DNA of 45,870 nucleotides, taken from Acidobacteriota bacterium (GTDB lineage: Bacteria; Acidobacteriota; Terriglobia; Bryobacterales; Bryobacteraceae). The stretch spans positions 1 to 45,870 of the forward strand of contig JAKAJI010000003.1 of the NCBI GenBank assembly GCA_021813825.1, in the 5' to 3' direction. The notes beneath the pieces were generated by a model that saw nothing but the letters and a program-made list of their open reading frames with translations, was not told the origin of the DNA and did not search any database. The translations under genes were made by a program, and so were the position numbers. Positions 9,646 through 17,258 of the stretch are shown here, piece by piece (position 1 is the first letter of the stretch; each line of letters begins with the position of its first letter).

Positions 9646-11049
9646 ATGACGAAGTTCTTCGAAGCGGTCGGCAATATCTTCCGGGTGCCGGATCTGCGTA
9701 ACCGGGTGCTGTTCACACTGGGCCTGCTGGCTGTGTACCGTCTTGGCGGCCACATCCCCACGCCTGGTATTGACGCCAACAAGCTGTCGGAGTTCTTCGC
9801 GCGGAATTCCGGAACGCTGTTCGGCTATATCGACTTGTTCAGCGGCGGCATGTTCCGCCGCCTGACGATCTTTGCGCTCGGCATTATGCCGTATATCACG
9901 GCTTCGATCATTCTGCAGTTGCTGGCGGTCGTCATACCGACGATCGAAAAGCTGCAGAAGGAAGGCGAACTCGGCCGCCGCAAGATCACGCAGTGGACGC
10001 GCTACCTGACGGTGATTCTGGCGCTGGTTCAGTCGTTCGGGATCGCAGTGACGCTTGAGAAATCCGAAGGCGGCTTCGTGCTGAATCCGGGAATCGGCTT
10101 CATCCTGATGACGATTCTCAGTCTTACCACCGGCACCGCGTTCATTATGTGGCTCGGCGAGCAGATCACCGAGCGCGGCATCGGCAACGGCATGTCGTTG
10201 ATCATTTTCGCCGGCATTGTGGTCGGCCTGCCGCGCGCCATCAACGAAATCTATACCAACGTCTTCGTCACCCGGCAGTGGAACCCGTTCCAGTTGATCC
10301 TGATCCTGGCGGTCATGATCGCCGTCGTCGCCTTCATCGTGCTGGTGGAGCGCGGTGAGCGCCGTATCCCCGTCCAGTACGCCACGCGTGTCATGGGCCG
10401 GCGGATGATGGGCGGCCAGTCGACGCATCTGCCGCTGAAGGTTAACGCGGGCGGCGTCATCCCGGTTATTTTCGCTTCTTCGCTGCTGGCGATCCCCGGG
10501 TCGCTCGCCCAGGTCCCGCTTTTTAAGAACAATCCTTTCCTCAGCTCGATGCTCAACTCGATGATGGGCAGCACGCCAACTTATTACCTGCTCTTCACCG
10601 TGTTGATCATGTTCTTCTGCTTCTTCTACGTGTCGATCATCTTCAATCCGAACGAAGCGGCGGACAACATGAGGAAATTCGGCGGGTTCATTCCCGGTAT
10701 CCGGCCGGGCAAAAACACCGCCGACTACATGAACAAGATTCTCACCCGGATCACCGTCGTGGGCGGCCTGTATCTGGCCCTGCTCTCGCTGATTCCTCAG
10801 ATCATGATCGCCGGCATTAAGCTCCAGCGTCTGCCGCTCATCGGCAACTGGATCGATACGTATTTCCCGCGTTGGCTGCTTGACGGCCTCGGCGTTAGCT
10901 TTTATTTCGGCGGCACTTCGCTGCTGATTGTGGTTGGCGTGGCTATGGACACGATCAACCAGGTGGAAGCGCAGTTGATTATGCGCCACTATGAGGGGTT
11001 CACGCCCCGTTCCGGCCGGATTCGTGGACGCCGGAGCGCCAGCGCCTAA
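9646..11049 (+). CDS. secY: Protein translocase subunit SecY
   Basis: This 467-residue polytopic membrane protein is the channel of the SecYEG translocon. Signature segments include YRLGGHIPTPGID near the first transmembrane helix, ITASIILQLLAVVIPTIEKL for the second and third, and GERRIPVQYATRVMGRRMMG in a cytoplasmic loop. About ten transmembrane segments can be counted. The C-terminal tail is basic (GRIRGRRSASA). It ends the spc operon; adk, which often follows secY, is not present. Confidence 0.98.
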   Translation: MTKFFEAVGNIFRVPDLRNRVLFTLGLLAVYRLGGHIPTPGIDANKLSEFFARNSGTLFGYIDLFSGGMFRRLTIFALGIMPYITASIILQLLAVVIPTIEKLQKEGELGRRKITQWTRYLTVILALVQSFGIAVTLEKSEGGFVLNPGIGFILMTILSLTTGTAFIMWLGEQITERGIGNGMSLIIFAGIVVGLPRAINEIYTNVFVTRQWNPFQLILILAVMIAVVAFIVLVERGERRIPVQYATRVMGRRMMGGQSTHLPLKVNAGGVIPVIFASSLLAIPGSLAQVPLFKNNPFLSSMLNSMMGSTPTYYLLFTVLIMFFCFFYVSIIFNPNEAADNMRKFGGFIPGIRPGKNTADYMNKILTRITVVGGLYLALLSLIPQIMIAGIKLQRLPLIGNWIDTYFPRWLLDGLGVSFYFGGTSLLIVVGVAMDTINQVEAQLIMRHYEGFTPRSGRIRGRRSASA

Positions 11050-11062
11050 GGCGGAGCCGGAG

Positions 11063-11078
11063 TGGCAGAAAAATTGCG
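11063..11078 (+). promoter_or_regulatory. Candidate sigma-54 (-24/-12) promoter upstream of map
   Basis: TGGCAG-N5-TTGC is present with exactly ten bases between the GG (11064-11065) and GC (11076-11077) dinucleotides, the spacing required by sigma-54. It differs from the consensus TGGCAC at one base of the -24 box. Predicted transcription would begin near 11089, 70 bp before map. A TACAAT hexamer (11080-11085) overlaps its 3' side and could be a housekeeping -10, but I see no good -35 for it. Confidence 0.4.
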
Positions 11079-11126
11079 CTACAATCGAAAGACTGGTGTT
11101 GTGCGCCTCTACTTCGAGTTCTGTTT

Positions 11127-11147
11127 CCTGTCCCTATGGAGGGCAGG
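11127..11147 (+). promoter_or_regulatory. Leader hairpin covering SD-like sequence before map
   Basis: CCTG-T-CCCT (11127-11135) pairs with AGGG-CAGG (11140-11147) around an ATGG tetraloop, with one bulged T. The 3' arm includes the purine-rich GGAGGGCAGGG stretch (11138-11148) that would act as ribosome binding site for the map ATG at 11159. Folding could therefore limit translation. No T-run follows, so it is not an intrinsic terminator. Confidence 0.4.
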
Positions 11148-11158
11148 GTAGTTAGGCA

Positions 11159-11929
11159 ATGATCGTTCGCAAGAATGCGGGCGAGCTCGAGCGCATGCGC
11201 CGGGCTGGATTGCTCGTCTGGAAGATTTTGCAGGAACTGGCGGGCCTGGTGGGCGAAGGTGTTACGACCCAGGATTTGGAAGCCGCAGCCGAACGGATGA
11301 TGAAAGATGCCGGCGCAAAGCCCGCTTTCAAGAACTATTACGTTCCGGCGGCGGGTTCGAGGTATCCGTTCGTGTTGTGTACGTCGGTGAACGAGGAAGT
11401 TGTTCATGGCATGCCCTCGGCCAAGCGAAAGCTGAAGCCGGGCGATATTGTTTCGATCGACACCGGCGTACAGATTGACGGGTTTTTCGGGGATTCGGCG
11501 ATTACGGTCCCCGTCGGCGAAGTGAACGAGCAGGTAAAGCGGCTGTTGCGCGTGACCGAGGAATCGCTCGAGATGGCGATCGGCCAGGCACGTGTTGGCA
11601 ACCGTTTGTTCGACATCTGCGGCACCGTGCAACAGCACGTGGAGTCGAACGGATTTTCGGTGGTTCGTGAGTATGTCGGCCACGGGATTGGGACCAAGCT
11701 ACATGAAGAGCCGCAGGTTCCCAATTACGTGGACCGCAAGAACGAGAATCCCCGCCTGAAGGAAGGCATGGTTCTGGCGATCGAGCCGATGGTAAATCTC
11801 GGCCGGCCGGAAACGGCTGTCAAGCCGGACCGGTGGACCGCTGTGGCCAAGGACGGGTCGTACTCGGCGCACTTTGAGCATTGCGTGGCGATCACGGAAA
11901 ACGGTCCGTGGGTGTTGACCCGGCCGTAA
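11159..11929 (+). CDS. map: Type I methionine aminopeptidase
   Basis: This 256-residue pita-bread metalloprotease removes the initiator methionine from nascent proteins. Metal ligands fit the family pattern: Asp in SIDTGVQIDG and in GFFGDSAIT, His in VGHGIGTKLHEEP, Glu in LAIEPMV and Glu/His near the C-terminus (SAHFEHCVAITENG). It has no N-terminal zinc-finger extension. It sits between secY and infA, but behind a 109-bp gap with its own promoter-like signals. Confidence 0.98.
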   Translation: MIVRKNAGELERMRRAGLLVWKILQELAGLVGEGVTTQDLEAAAERMMKDAGAKPAFKNYYVPAAGSRYPFVLCTSVNEEVVHGMPSAKRKLKPGDIVSIDTGVQIDGFFGDSAITVPVGEVNEQVKRLLRVTEESLEMAIGQARVGNRLFDICGTVQQHVESNGFSVVREYVGHGIGTKLHEEPQVPNYVDRKNENPRLKEGMVLAIEPMVNLGRPETAVKPDRWTAVAKDGSYSAHFEHCVAITENGPWVLTRP

Positions 11930-11935
11930 GGCGCC

Positions 11936-12139
11936 ATGACGTCGGTTGCGGTAGTGATGGAAATTCTGCCGCGCCGGTTGTACCGGGTGAAGCTGGAGAA
12001 TGAGTCGGTCGTGGTGGTTCACCCGGCTGGCGCGGCGGTAAGGAATTTTGAGCGGGTGCGGCCGGGAGACCGGGTCGAGGTGGAGCTTTCACCGCATGAT
12101 CCGGGACGGGGCCGCTTGGTGAAGTTACTGGAAGGATAG
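11936..12139 (+). CDS. infA: Divergent translation initiation factor IF-1
   Basis: This 67-residue single S1/OB-fold protein is placed exactly where infA usually is, between map and rpmJ. VMEILPRRLYRVKLENESVV, RPGDRVEVELSPHD and GRGRLVKLLEG align with IF-1. IF-1 blocks the A site of the 30S subunit during initiation. Compared with typical IF-1 it lacks about seven N-terminal residues (the usual MAKEDVI part), and the usual GKMRMNYIRI segment is replaced by AAVRNFERV. It could be the only IF-1 or a paralog. Confidence 0.8.
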   Translation: MTSVAVVMEILPRRLYRVKLENESVVVVHPAGAAVRNFERVRPGDRVEVELSPHDPGRGRLVKLLEG

Positions 12140-12148
12140 GTTGAGACG

Positions 12149-12262
12149 ATGAAAGTACGGGCATCAGTAAAAAAGATCTGCGATAAGTGCAAGATTATTC
12201 ACCGCCACGGGGTGGTCCGGGTGTCTTGCGTGAATCCCAAGCATAAGCAGCGGCAGGGATAA
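12149..12262 (+). CDS. rpmJ: 50S ribosomal protein L36
   Basis: This is a 37-codon gene with the sequence [20 protein letters not shown] at the N-terminus, ending KHKQRQG. The zinc ligands of the C+ form of L36 are present: C11, C14, C27 and H32. L36 is a small late-assembly protein of the 50S subunit. It lies between infA and rpsM, as expected. Confidence 0.97.
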   Translation: MKVRASVKKICDKCKIIHRHGVVRVSCVNPKHKQRQG

Positions 12263-12271
12263 GAGAGAACT

Positions 12272-12658
12272 ATGGCGCGAATTGCGGGTGTGGATTTACC
12301 GGCGAAGAAGCGGGCCGAAATCGGCCTAACCTACATTTATGGCATCGGGCGGAGCCGCTCGCAGTCTCTGCTTCACCGTGCCGGCGTGGATGCGGGCAAG
12401 AAGGTGGCGGACCTCACCGAAGACGAGGTCAACCGGATCCGTACGCTGATTGAAACAGAGGGCTTCGTTGAAGGCGACCTGCGCAAGGAGCTCTCGATGA
12501 ACATTAAGCGCCTCATCGAGATGGGTTCCTACCGCGGGTTGCGGCACCGGCGCAGTCTCCCGGTCCGGGGCCAGCGCACCCACACCAACGCCCGCACCCG
12601 CAAGGGTCCGCGGCGCGGCACGGTGGCGAACAAGAAGAAGGCGTCGGCGAAGACCTAA
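12272..12658 (+). CDS. rpsM: 30S ribosomal protein S13
   Basis: This 128-residue protein starts [20 protein letters not shown] and ends with the basic tail [20 protein letters not shown] plus TRKGPRR. S13 lies in the 30S head and contacts the P-site tRNA and L5. It is the first gene of the alpha operon section. Confidence 0.98.
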   Translation: MARIAGVDLPAKKRAEIGLTYIYGIGRSRSQSLLHRAGVDAGKKVADLTEDEVNRIRTLIETEGFVEGDLRKELSMNIKRLIEMGSYRGLRHRRSLPVRGQRTHTNARTRKGPRRGTVANKKKASAKT

Positions 12659-12670
12659 GGAAGCGCGAGA

Positions 12671-13078
12671 ATGGCCAAGGCTCCAGCAAAAACGACCAAG
12701 AAGAAGTCCTTCAAAAAGAAGGAGAAGAAGAATATTCCGAGCGGCGTGGTGTACGTGCAGGCTTCGTTCAACAACACCATCGTCACCATCACCGATCCGG
12801 TGGGCAACGTGCTCGCCTGGTCGAGTTCCGGGTCGCTCGGTTTCCGCGGTTCGCGTAAGGCTACTCCGTTTGCCGCCCAGCAGGCGTCTCTCACCGCCGC
12901 CAATAAGGCGAAGGAGAGCGGCCTGCGTTCGGTCGAGGTGCGGGTGAGCGGGCCGGGCGCCGGCCGCGAATCGGCGGTGCGCGCTCTGGCGACCGCCGGA
13001 ATCGAAGTGCGCTCGATCAAGGACGTCACGCCGATTCCGCACAACGGCTGCCGGCCGCCGAAGAAGCGCCGCGTTTGA
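12671..13078 (+). CDS. rpsK: 30S ribosomal protein S11
   Basis: This 135-residue protein has a lysine-rich N-terminal tail ([15 protein letters not shown]) followed by the S11 core: [31 protein letters not shown] and the C-terminal [19 protein letters not shown]11 forms part of the 30S platform at the E site. A terminator-like hairpin follows immediately. Confidence 0.98.
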   Translation: MAKAPAKTTKKKSFKKKEKKNIPSGVVYVQASFNNTIVTITDPVGNVLAWSSSGSLGFRGSRKATPFAAQQASLTAANKAKESGLRSVEVRVSGPGAGRESAVRALATAGIEVRSIKDVTPIPHNGCRPPKKRRV

Positions 13079-13084
13079 TTTTTT

Positions 13085-13122
13085 CGCAGCCGTTCCCCGT
13101 TCCGGGCGCGGTTGCGTTTTTT
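13085..13122 (+). terminator. Terminator-like hairpin between rpsK and rpsD
   Basis: CGCAGCCG (13085-13092) pairs with CGGTTGCG (13109-13116) with one G-U pair around a 16-nt GC-rich loop, followed directly by six T (13117-13122). This has the form of an intrinsic terminator or attenuator inside the alpha operon, 76 bp before rpsD. No clear -35/-10 pair is visible downstream, so partial read-through is the simplest reading. Confidence 0.55.
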
Positions 13123-13198
13123 GGCAAGCAGGACGAAGAGCCGGCGCCTGGCGCGGGCTTGTAAACTGCACCTTAACTGCAAGTCAGGAGAAAGGTAA

Positions 13199-13831
13199 AT
13201 GGCAAGATATATCGGCCCCGTTTGCCGGCAATGCCGGCGTGAGGGCATGAAGTTGTTCCTGAAGGGCGAGCGCTGCCATACGGAAAAGTGCGCCATCGAG
13301 AAGCGCAACTTTTCGCCGGGCCAGCATGGCAAGGACCGGAAGCCGAAACTCGTCGGCTACGGCCTTCAGCTTCGCGAGAAACAGAAGGCGCGCCGCTACT
13401 ATCAGTTGCTGGAAGGCCAGTTCCGCAACCTGTTTGAGAAAGCCGCCGCCATGAAAGGCGTCACCGGCGACAACCTGCTCAACATGCTCGAGCGCCGCCT
13501 GGACAACGTGATCTACCGGATGGGATTCGGCACGAGCCGGGCGCAGGCGCGTCAGGTGGTCCGTCACGGCCACGTGGAAGTGAACGGGCGCAAGGTGAAC
13601 ATTCCCTCTTACATGGTCAAGCCAAACGACGTGATCGAGATCCGCGAAAAGAGCAAGAAGAACGCAGGGATTCTCGCCGCGCGCGACGCCACGGCGCACG
13701 CTCCGGCCCCGAACTGGCTTGAAGTCGATCGCGATGCGCTGAAGGCGCGCGTGCTGGCGCAGCCCAAGCGCGAGGACCTGGTGCAGATTCAGCTCAACGA
13801 ACAGTTGATCGTGGAGTTGTATTCCAAGTAG
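13199..13831 (+). CDS. rpsD: 30S ribosomal protein S4
   Basis: This 210-residue protein has an N-terminal zinc-binding region with C9, C12, C26 and C31 (the C+ form) and an S4 RNA-binding domain at about residues 98-160 containing [21 protein letters not shown]4 starts assembly of the 30S body and in E. coli represses the alpha operon. An AGGAG(AAAGG) ribosome binding site lies just upstream of the ATG. Confidence 0.98.
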   Translation: MARYIGPVCRQCRREGMKLFLKGERCHTEKCAIEKRNFSPGQHGKDRKPKLVGYGLQLREKQKARRYYQLLEGQFRNLFEKAAAMKGVTGDNLLNMLERRLDNVIYRMGFGTSRAQARQVVRHGHVEVNGRKVNIPSYMVKPNDVIEIREKSKKNAGILAARDATAHAPAPNWLEVDRDALKARVLAQPKREDLVQIQLNEQLIVELYSK

Positions 13832-13867
13832 CCGGCGCAAAACGCCTGGAGGAACAAGGAGTCAAAT

Positions 13868-14911
13868 ATGTTCAAAGGGTTTCAAAAACCGAAACGGCTC
13901 GCCGCCAACACCGAAACGCTCACCGAGCGCTACGGGATGTTCACCGCGCAGCCGTTCGAACGCGGTTTTGGTTCTACCATCGGCACCGCGTTGCGCCGCG
14001 TGCTGCTCAGCTCGATTGAAGGAGCCGCCATCACCGCGGTCCGGATCGAGGGAGTCGCTCACGAATTCAGCCCGATCCCGGGTGTGGTCGAGGACGCCAC
14101 CGACATCATCCTCAACCTCAAGCAGGTGCCCTTCAAGGTGACCGGGGAAGGGGTCCGCACGGCCCGTCTCACCGTCGATCAGCCCGGCCTCGTTGTCAGC
14201 GGGCAGATCGAGACCGACTCCGACGTCGAGGTGCTCGATCGCAACCTGCCTATCGCCACCGTCAGCGAAGGCGGCAAGCTCAGCATCGAAGTGCGTCTCA
14301 AGTCCGGCCGCGGTTACGTCGCGGCGGACCGCAATTTCGACGAGGATCTGCCGCTCGGCTACATCCCGATCGACTCGGTTCATTCGCCCGTCCGCAAGGT
14401 GAATTTCTCCGTCGAGGGCGCGCGTCTCGGCCAGACCACCGACTACGACAAACTCACCCTCGAAGTGTGGACCAACGGCGCCATTTCCCCGCAGGATGCG
14501 ATCGGCCAGGCCTCCAAGCTGCTCAAGGACCACATGACGATCTTCATCAACTTCGAAGAGATCGCCGAGACCAGCGAAGAGCCCGCAGACCGCGCCGTCA
14601 GCCAGATGAACGAAGTGCTGTCCCGCTCGGTCGAAGAACTCGAACTCAGTGTCCGGTCCTACAACTGCCTGAAGAACGCCAACATCCAAACCATCGGCGA
14701 TCTGGTGCAGAAGACCGAGGCTGAGATGCTGCGGACTAAGAATTTTGGCCGGAAGTCTCTCAACGAGATTAAGGAGATCCTTGGCAATCTGGGTCTCGGC
14801 TTCGGCATGAAATACGATGCCCAAGGCCGGCTCGTGGCTCCAGGCGGTGTTGTCGCGCCGCTCACAGCCGGCTCCGGCGGCGACGATCTGATCGGCGAGG
14901 AGGCGGAATAG
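13868..14911 (+). CDS. rpoA: DNA-directed RNA polymerase subunit alpha
   Basis: At 347 residues it is close to the family length. The N-terminal assembly domain contains [20 protein letters not shown]. The C-terminal domain, which binds UP elements and activators, has [20 protein letters not shown] and [17 protein letters not shown], including the conserved Arg and Lys/Asn contacts. It lies between rpsD and rplQ, the standard alpha operon order. Confidence 0.98.
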   Translation: MFKGFQKPKRLAANTETLTERYGMFTAQPFERGFGSTIGTALRRVLLSSIEGAAITAVRIEGVAHEFSPIPGVVEDATDIILNLKQVPFKVTGEGVRTARLTVDQPGLVVSGQIETDSDVEVLDRNLPIATVSEGGKLSIEVRLKSGRGYVAADRNFDEDLPLGYIPIDSVHSPVRKVNFSVEGARLGQTTDYDKLTLEVWTNGAISPQDAIGQASKLLKDHMTIFINFEEIAETSEEPADRAVSQMNEVLSRSVEELELSVRSYNCLKNANIQTIGDLVQKTEAEMLRTKNFGRKSLNEIKEILGNLGLGFGMKYDAQGRLVAPGGVVAPLTAGSGGDDLIGEEAE

Positions 14912-14915
14912 CCAA

Positions 14916-15371
14916 ATGCGTCATAGACGAGGCGGATACAAACTCAAGCGCGACGTGGGCGCGCGCAAGGCGCTGCTGAAAACTCTGGTGACCAACGTCA
15001 TCGAGAACGAGCGCGTCATCACCACGGTGCCCAAGGCGAAAGCGATCAAGCCTCTGGTCGAGCACATGATCACGCTCGCCAAGCGCGACACGCTGCACTC
15101 GCGCCGGCAGGCCGCGGCCTTTCTGGAAACGCCCGCAGCCGTGAAAAAGCTGTTCGAAAAGCTCGGCACGCGGTTCGGCCAGCGCCAGGGCGGCTACACT
15201 CGAGTGGTGCGGCTCGGCTGGCGCAAGGGCGACGGCGCCGAGCAGGCGATCATCGAACTCGTGGGCTCCGAACTCGTGCGCCGCGCGGCAGACCGCGCCA
15301 AGCGCCGCGAAGAGCGTCTCAAAGCCATGCGGGAAGGCCGCGAGGGCGAGCAGGGCGCCAGCGAAGAGTAG
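14916..15371 (+). CDS. rplQ: 50S ribosomal protein L17
   Basis: The L17 core runs from [13 protein letters not shown] to about residue 120, with [20 protein letters not shown] and [20 protein letters not shown]. At 151 residues it has about 25 extra C-terminal residues rich in Arg, Glu and Lys. L17 lies near the tunnel exit. It is the last gene of the cluster and is followed by an intrinsic terminator. Confidence 0.98.
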   Translation: MRHRRGGYKLKRDVGARKALLKTLVTNVIENERVITTVPKAKAIKPLVEHMITLAKRDTLHSRRQAAAFLETPAAVKKLFEKLGTRFGQRQGGYTRVVRLGWRKGDGAEQAIIELVGSELVRRAADRAKRREERLKAMREGREGEQGASEE

Positions 15372-15400
15372 CGCGGAAACCATCCGGAAACATTTGCGGG

Positions 15401-15431
15401 CGGGCGGAGGCTTTCTCCCCCGCCCGTTTTT
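15401..15431 (+). terminator. Intrinsic terminator after rplQ
   Basis: CGGGCGG (15401-15407) pairs with CCGCCCG (15420-15426), with two further G-C pairs possible inside the loop, followed by five T (15427-15431). It closes the ribosomal protein cluster before the convergent recN gene. Confidence 0.8.
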
Positions 15432-15446
15432 GCCTCTGGAAGCAAT

Positions 15447-15475
15447 CGTGCCGGGAGGAGTTAGCTCCCGGCACG
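15447..15475 (-). terminator. Perfect 11-bp hairpin spanning the recN stop codon
   Basis: CGTGCCGGGAG (15447-15457) and CTCCCGGCACG (15465-15475) form an uninterrupted 11-bp stem with a 7-nt loop. The loop contains the recN TAA stop (15461-15463). The sequence that follows on the minus strand (ATTGCTTCC) is only weakly T-rich. It may act as a terminator or as a 3'-end stabiliser of the recN message. Confidence 0.55.
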
Positions 15476-17131
15476 GCGGATCATCTGCTCGGCATGCCGC
15501 AGCGCTTCCGGCGTCACCTGCTGCCCACTCAGCATCCGTCCGATCTCGCGCGTCCGCTCCAGGGGGGACAACTCCTCCACCTGGGCCACCGTGCGCCCGC
15601 CAACCTCGCGCTTCTCGACCACAAAATGATGGTCGGCGAAGCTCGCCACTTGCGCCAGATGCGTGACGCAAAGGATCTGATCGCGAGCGGCGAGCCGCTT
15701 CAATCTTCGTCCCAACGTATCGGCGACGCTGCCCCCGATTCCCGCGTCCACTTCATCAAACACCAGCGTGCGAGGTGTTTCCCCGGTGGGCGCCTTGGCC
15801 GCCGCGCACGTCTTCAAGGCGAGAGCAATCCGTGAAAGTTCGCCGCCGGAAGCCACCCGGTCCAGCGGGCGTGCCTCGTCACCCGCATTCGCCGAAAGCA
15901 GAAATTCCACCCGATCCGCCCCCTGTTCGGACCACTCCGCCTCACCCAGCGCCACGCGAAACGCCGCCCCCGGGAGTGCGAGCGCGCCGAGTTCCTCCTT
16001 CATGCGTTTCTCCAGCGCCTCGGCCGCCTGCCGCCGCGCCTCCGTCAGCCGTCCCGCCGCGCTGCGAAATGCCTGTTCCCGTTGCGCGAGCCGTTTCCCG
16101 ATCACGGCGCGCCGCTCGCTTGCATCCTCCGCCGCCGAAAGCTGTCTCCGCACATTTTCGAGAAACTCGAGCACGCCGGACAGCTCCGGTCCGTATTTCC
16201 GTTTCAGTTTCTCGAGTGCAGCCAGCCGCGACTCCACGGAGTCCAGCCGCGCCGGGTCCGCCTCCAACCCCGCCAGGTAATCGCCTAGCGTCCGCGAGGC
16301 TTCCTCGACGGCGATCGAAGCCCCGGCGAGCGTCTCGGCAAGCGGCGCCAGGCTGACATCGATCCGGCCTAACTCTTCCAGGCGCCGCATCGCCGTCCGA
16401 AGCTGCGCGAACGCGCTCCCGGGCGCATCGTACAGCAGATCGTAGGCTGCGCCGGCTAGTTCCTGCAGCCGCGTCACATTCTTCAGTACCTGCCGCTCCG
16501 CTTCAAGCGACGCATCCTCGCCGCTCGCCGGCGCCGCCTCTTCGATCTCCCGCCTCTGAAAGCTCCACAAGTCGGCCAGCCGCAGCCGCTCCTGCTCGGC
16601 GCGGTCCAGGGCGGCAAGCTCTTCCTTACAGGCCCGCCACTGGCGAAACGCCTCTCGAACTTCGTCGGCCGGTGTCCCGGCGGAGGCGTCCAGAAGCGCC
16701 AATTGGAATGCGGGCAGGAACAACTGTTGCTGCTCGTTCTGGCCATGAATGTCACCAAGCCACGGCGCCAGCGCCCGGAGCAGCGAAGCGGTGACGCTCC
16801 GTCCTCCCGCAAAGGCCCGGCTCTTGCCGGAGGCAAGCACCTCCCGCTCCACCAGTAACTCCCCGTCCTCCACTTCGATGCCGGCGTCCTCGAGAATCGC
16901 GCTCGCTCCGGCCGCCTGAGGCGCCTCGAAGATCGCCGCCACTCGAGCGCCCGCCGCCCCCGAGCGCACCACGTCCGCCGCCGCCCGCCCGCCGAACAGC
17001 AGCGCGAGCGAATCCACCACAATCGACTTCCCGCTGCCCGTCTCCCCGGTCAGCACGTTCAGCCCGCGATGGAAACGTAGCTTCGCCCGCTCCACCACCG
17101 CGTAGTTTTCCACCGTCAACTCAACAAGCAC
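15461..17131 (-). CDS. recN: DNA repair protein RecN
   Basis: This 556-residue SMC-like ATPase acts in double-strand break repair. Walker A GETGSGKS is at residues 29-36, a long coiled-coil rich middle region follows, then the ABC-type signature VASGGELSRIALALK and Walker B LVFDEVDAGIGG near residues 470-490. The D-loop/H-loop region continues with CVTHLAQVA. The start is a GTG at 17131 with a GAGGGG ribosome binding site close upstream. It is convergent with rplQ and divergent from the tol operon. I see no recognisable LexA box upstream. Confidence 0.97.
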   Translation of the reverse strand: MLVELTVENYAVVERAKLRFHRGLNVLTGETGSGKSIVVDSLALLFGGRAAADVVRSGAAGARVAAIFEAPQAAGASAILEDAGIEVEDGELLVEREVLASGKSRAFAGGRSVTASLLRALAPWLGDIHGQNEQQQLFLPAFQLALLDASAGTPADEVREAFRQWRACKEELAALDRAEQERLRLADLWSFQRREIEEAAPASGEDASLEAERQVLKNVTRLQELAGAAYDLLYDAPGSAFAQLRTAMRRLEELGRIDVSLAPLAETLAGASIAVEEASRTLGDYLAGLEADPARLDSVESRLAALEKLKRKYGPELSGVLEFLENVRRQLSAAEDASERRAVIGKRLAQREQAFRSAAGRLTEARRQAAEALEKRMKEELGALALPGAAFRVALGEAEWSEQGADRVEFLLSANAGDEARPLDRVASGGELSRIALALKTCAAAKAPTGETPRTLVFDEVDAGIGGSVADTLGRRLKRLAARDQILCVTHLAQVASFADHHFVVEKREVGGRTVAQVEELSPLERTREIGRMLSGQQVTPEALRHAEQMIRRAGS

Positions 17132-17153
17132 TCGCCCCTCATTCTAGCCCGCG

Positions 17154-17159
17154 ATTGTA
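17154..17159 (-). promoter_or_regulatory. recN: Candidate -10 element for recN
   Basis: TACAAT on the minus strand (17159 to 17154) lies 22 bp before the GTG start and would give a short leader of about 16 nt. No convincing -35 is present; a T-rich stretch occupies the upstream region. Confidence 0.3.
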
Positions 17160-17184
17160 TCCGCCCCGAAAAAAACAAAACGGC

Positions 17185-17200
17185 TTAAAAACGTTTTTAA
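17185..17200. repeat. Perfect 16-bp palindrome between recN and tolQ
   Basis: TTAAAAACGTTTTTAA reads identically on both strands and directly abuts the -35 hexamer of the tol promoter. It could be an operator for a dimeric regulator or an UP-element-like A/T tract for RNA polymerase alpha. It is too AT-rich to be a typical terminator stem. Confidence 0.6.
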
Positions 17201-17230
17201 TTGGCGAGACATGCTCCCCCCGACTATGAT
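17201..17230 (+). promoter_or_regulatory. Sigma-70-type promoter of the tol-pal operon
   Basis: TTGGCG (17201-17206) and TATGAT (17225-17230) are separated by 18 bp, with 4/6 and 5/6 matches to the consensus hexamers. Transcription would begin near 17237, leaving a leader of about 22 nt that contains AAAGGAG (17247-17253) five bases before a TTG codon at 17259. This decides the tolQ start. Confidence 0.6.
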
Positions 17231-17258
17231 AAAAGAGGAAAGCTGGAAAGGAGTCTGG

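Noticed and set aside
9037-10989. Open frame of 650 codons on the minus strand opposite rplO and secY
   Set aside because: It lies antisense to conserved, clearly recognised genes. Its His/Arg/Asp-rich composition is what the reverse complement of GC-rich coding sequence gives.
17185-17200. Palindrome upstream of recN considered as a LexA (SOS) box
   Set aside because: It matches neither the CTGT-N8-ACAG nor the GAAC-N4-GTTC pattern, so I keep it as an unassigned palindrome.
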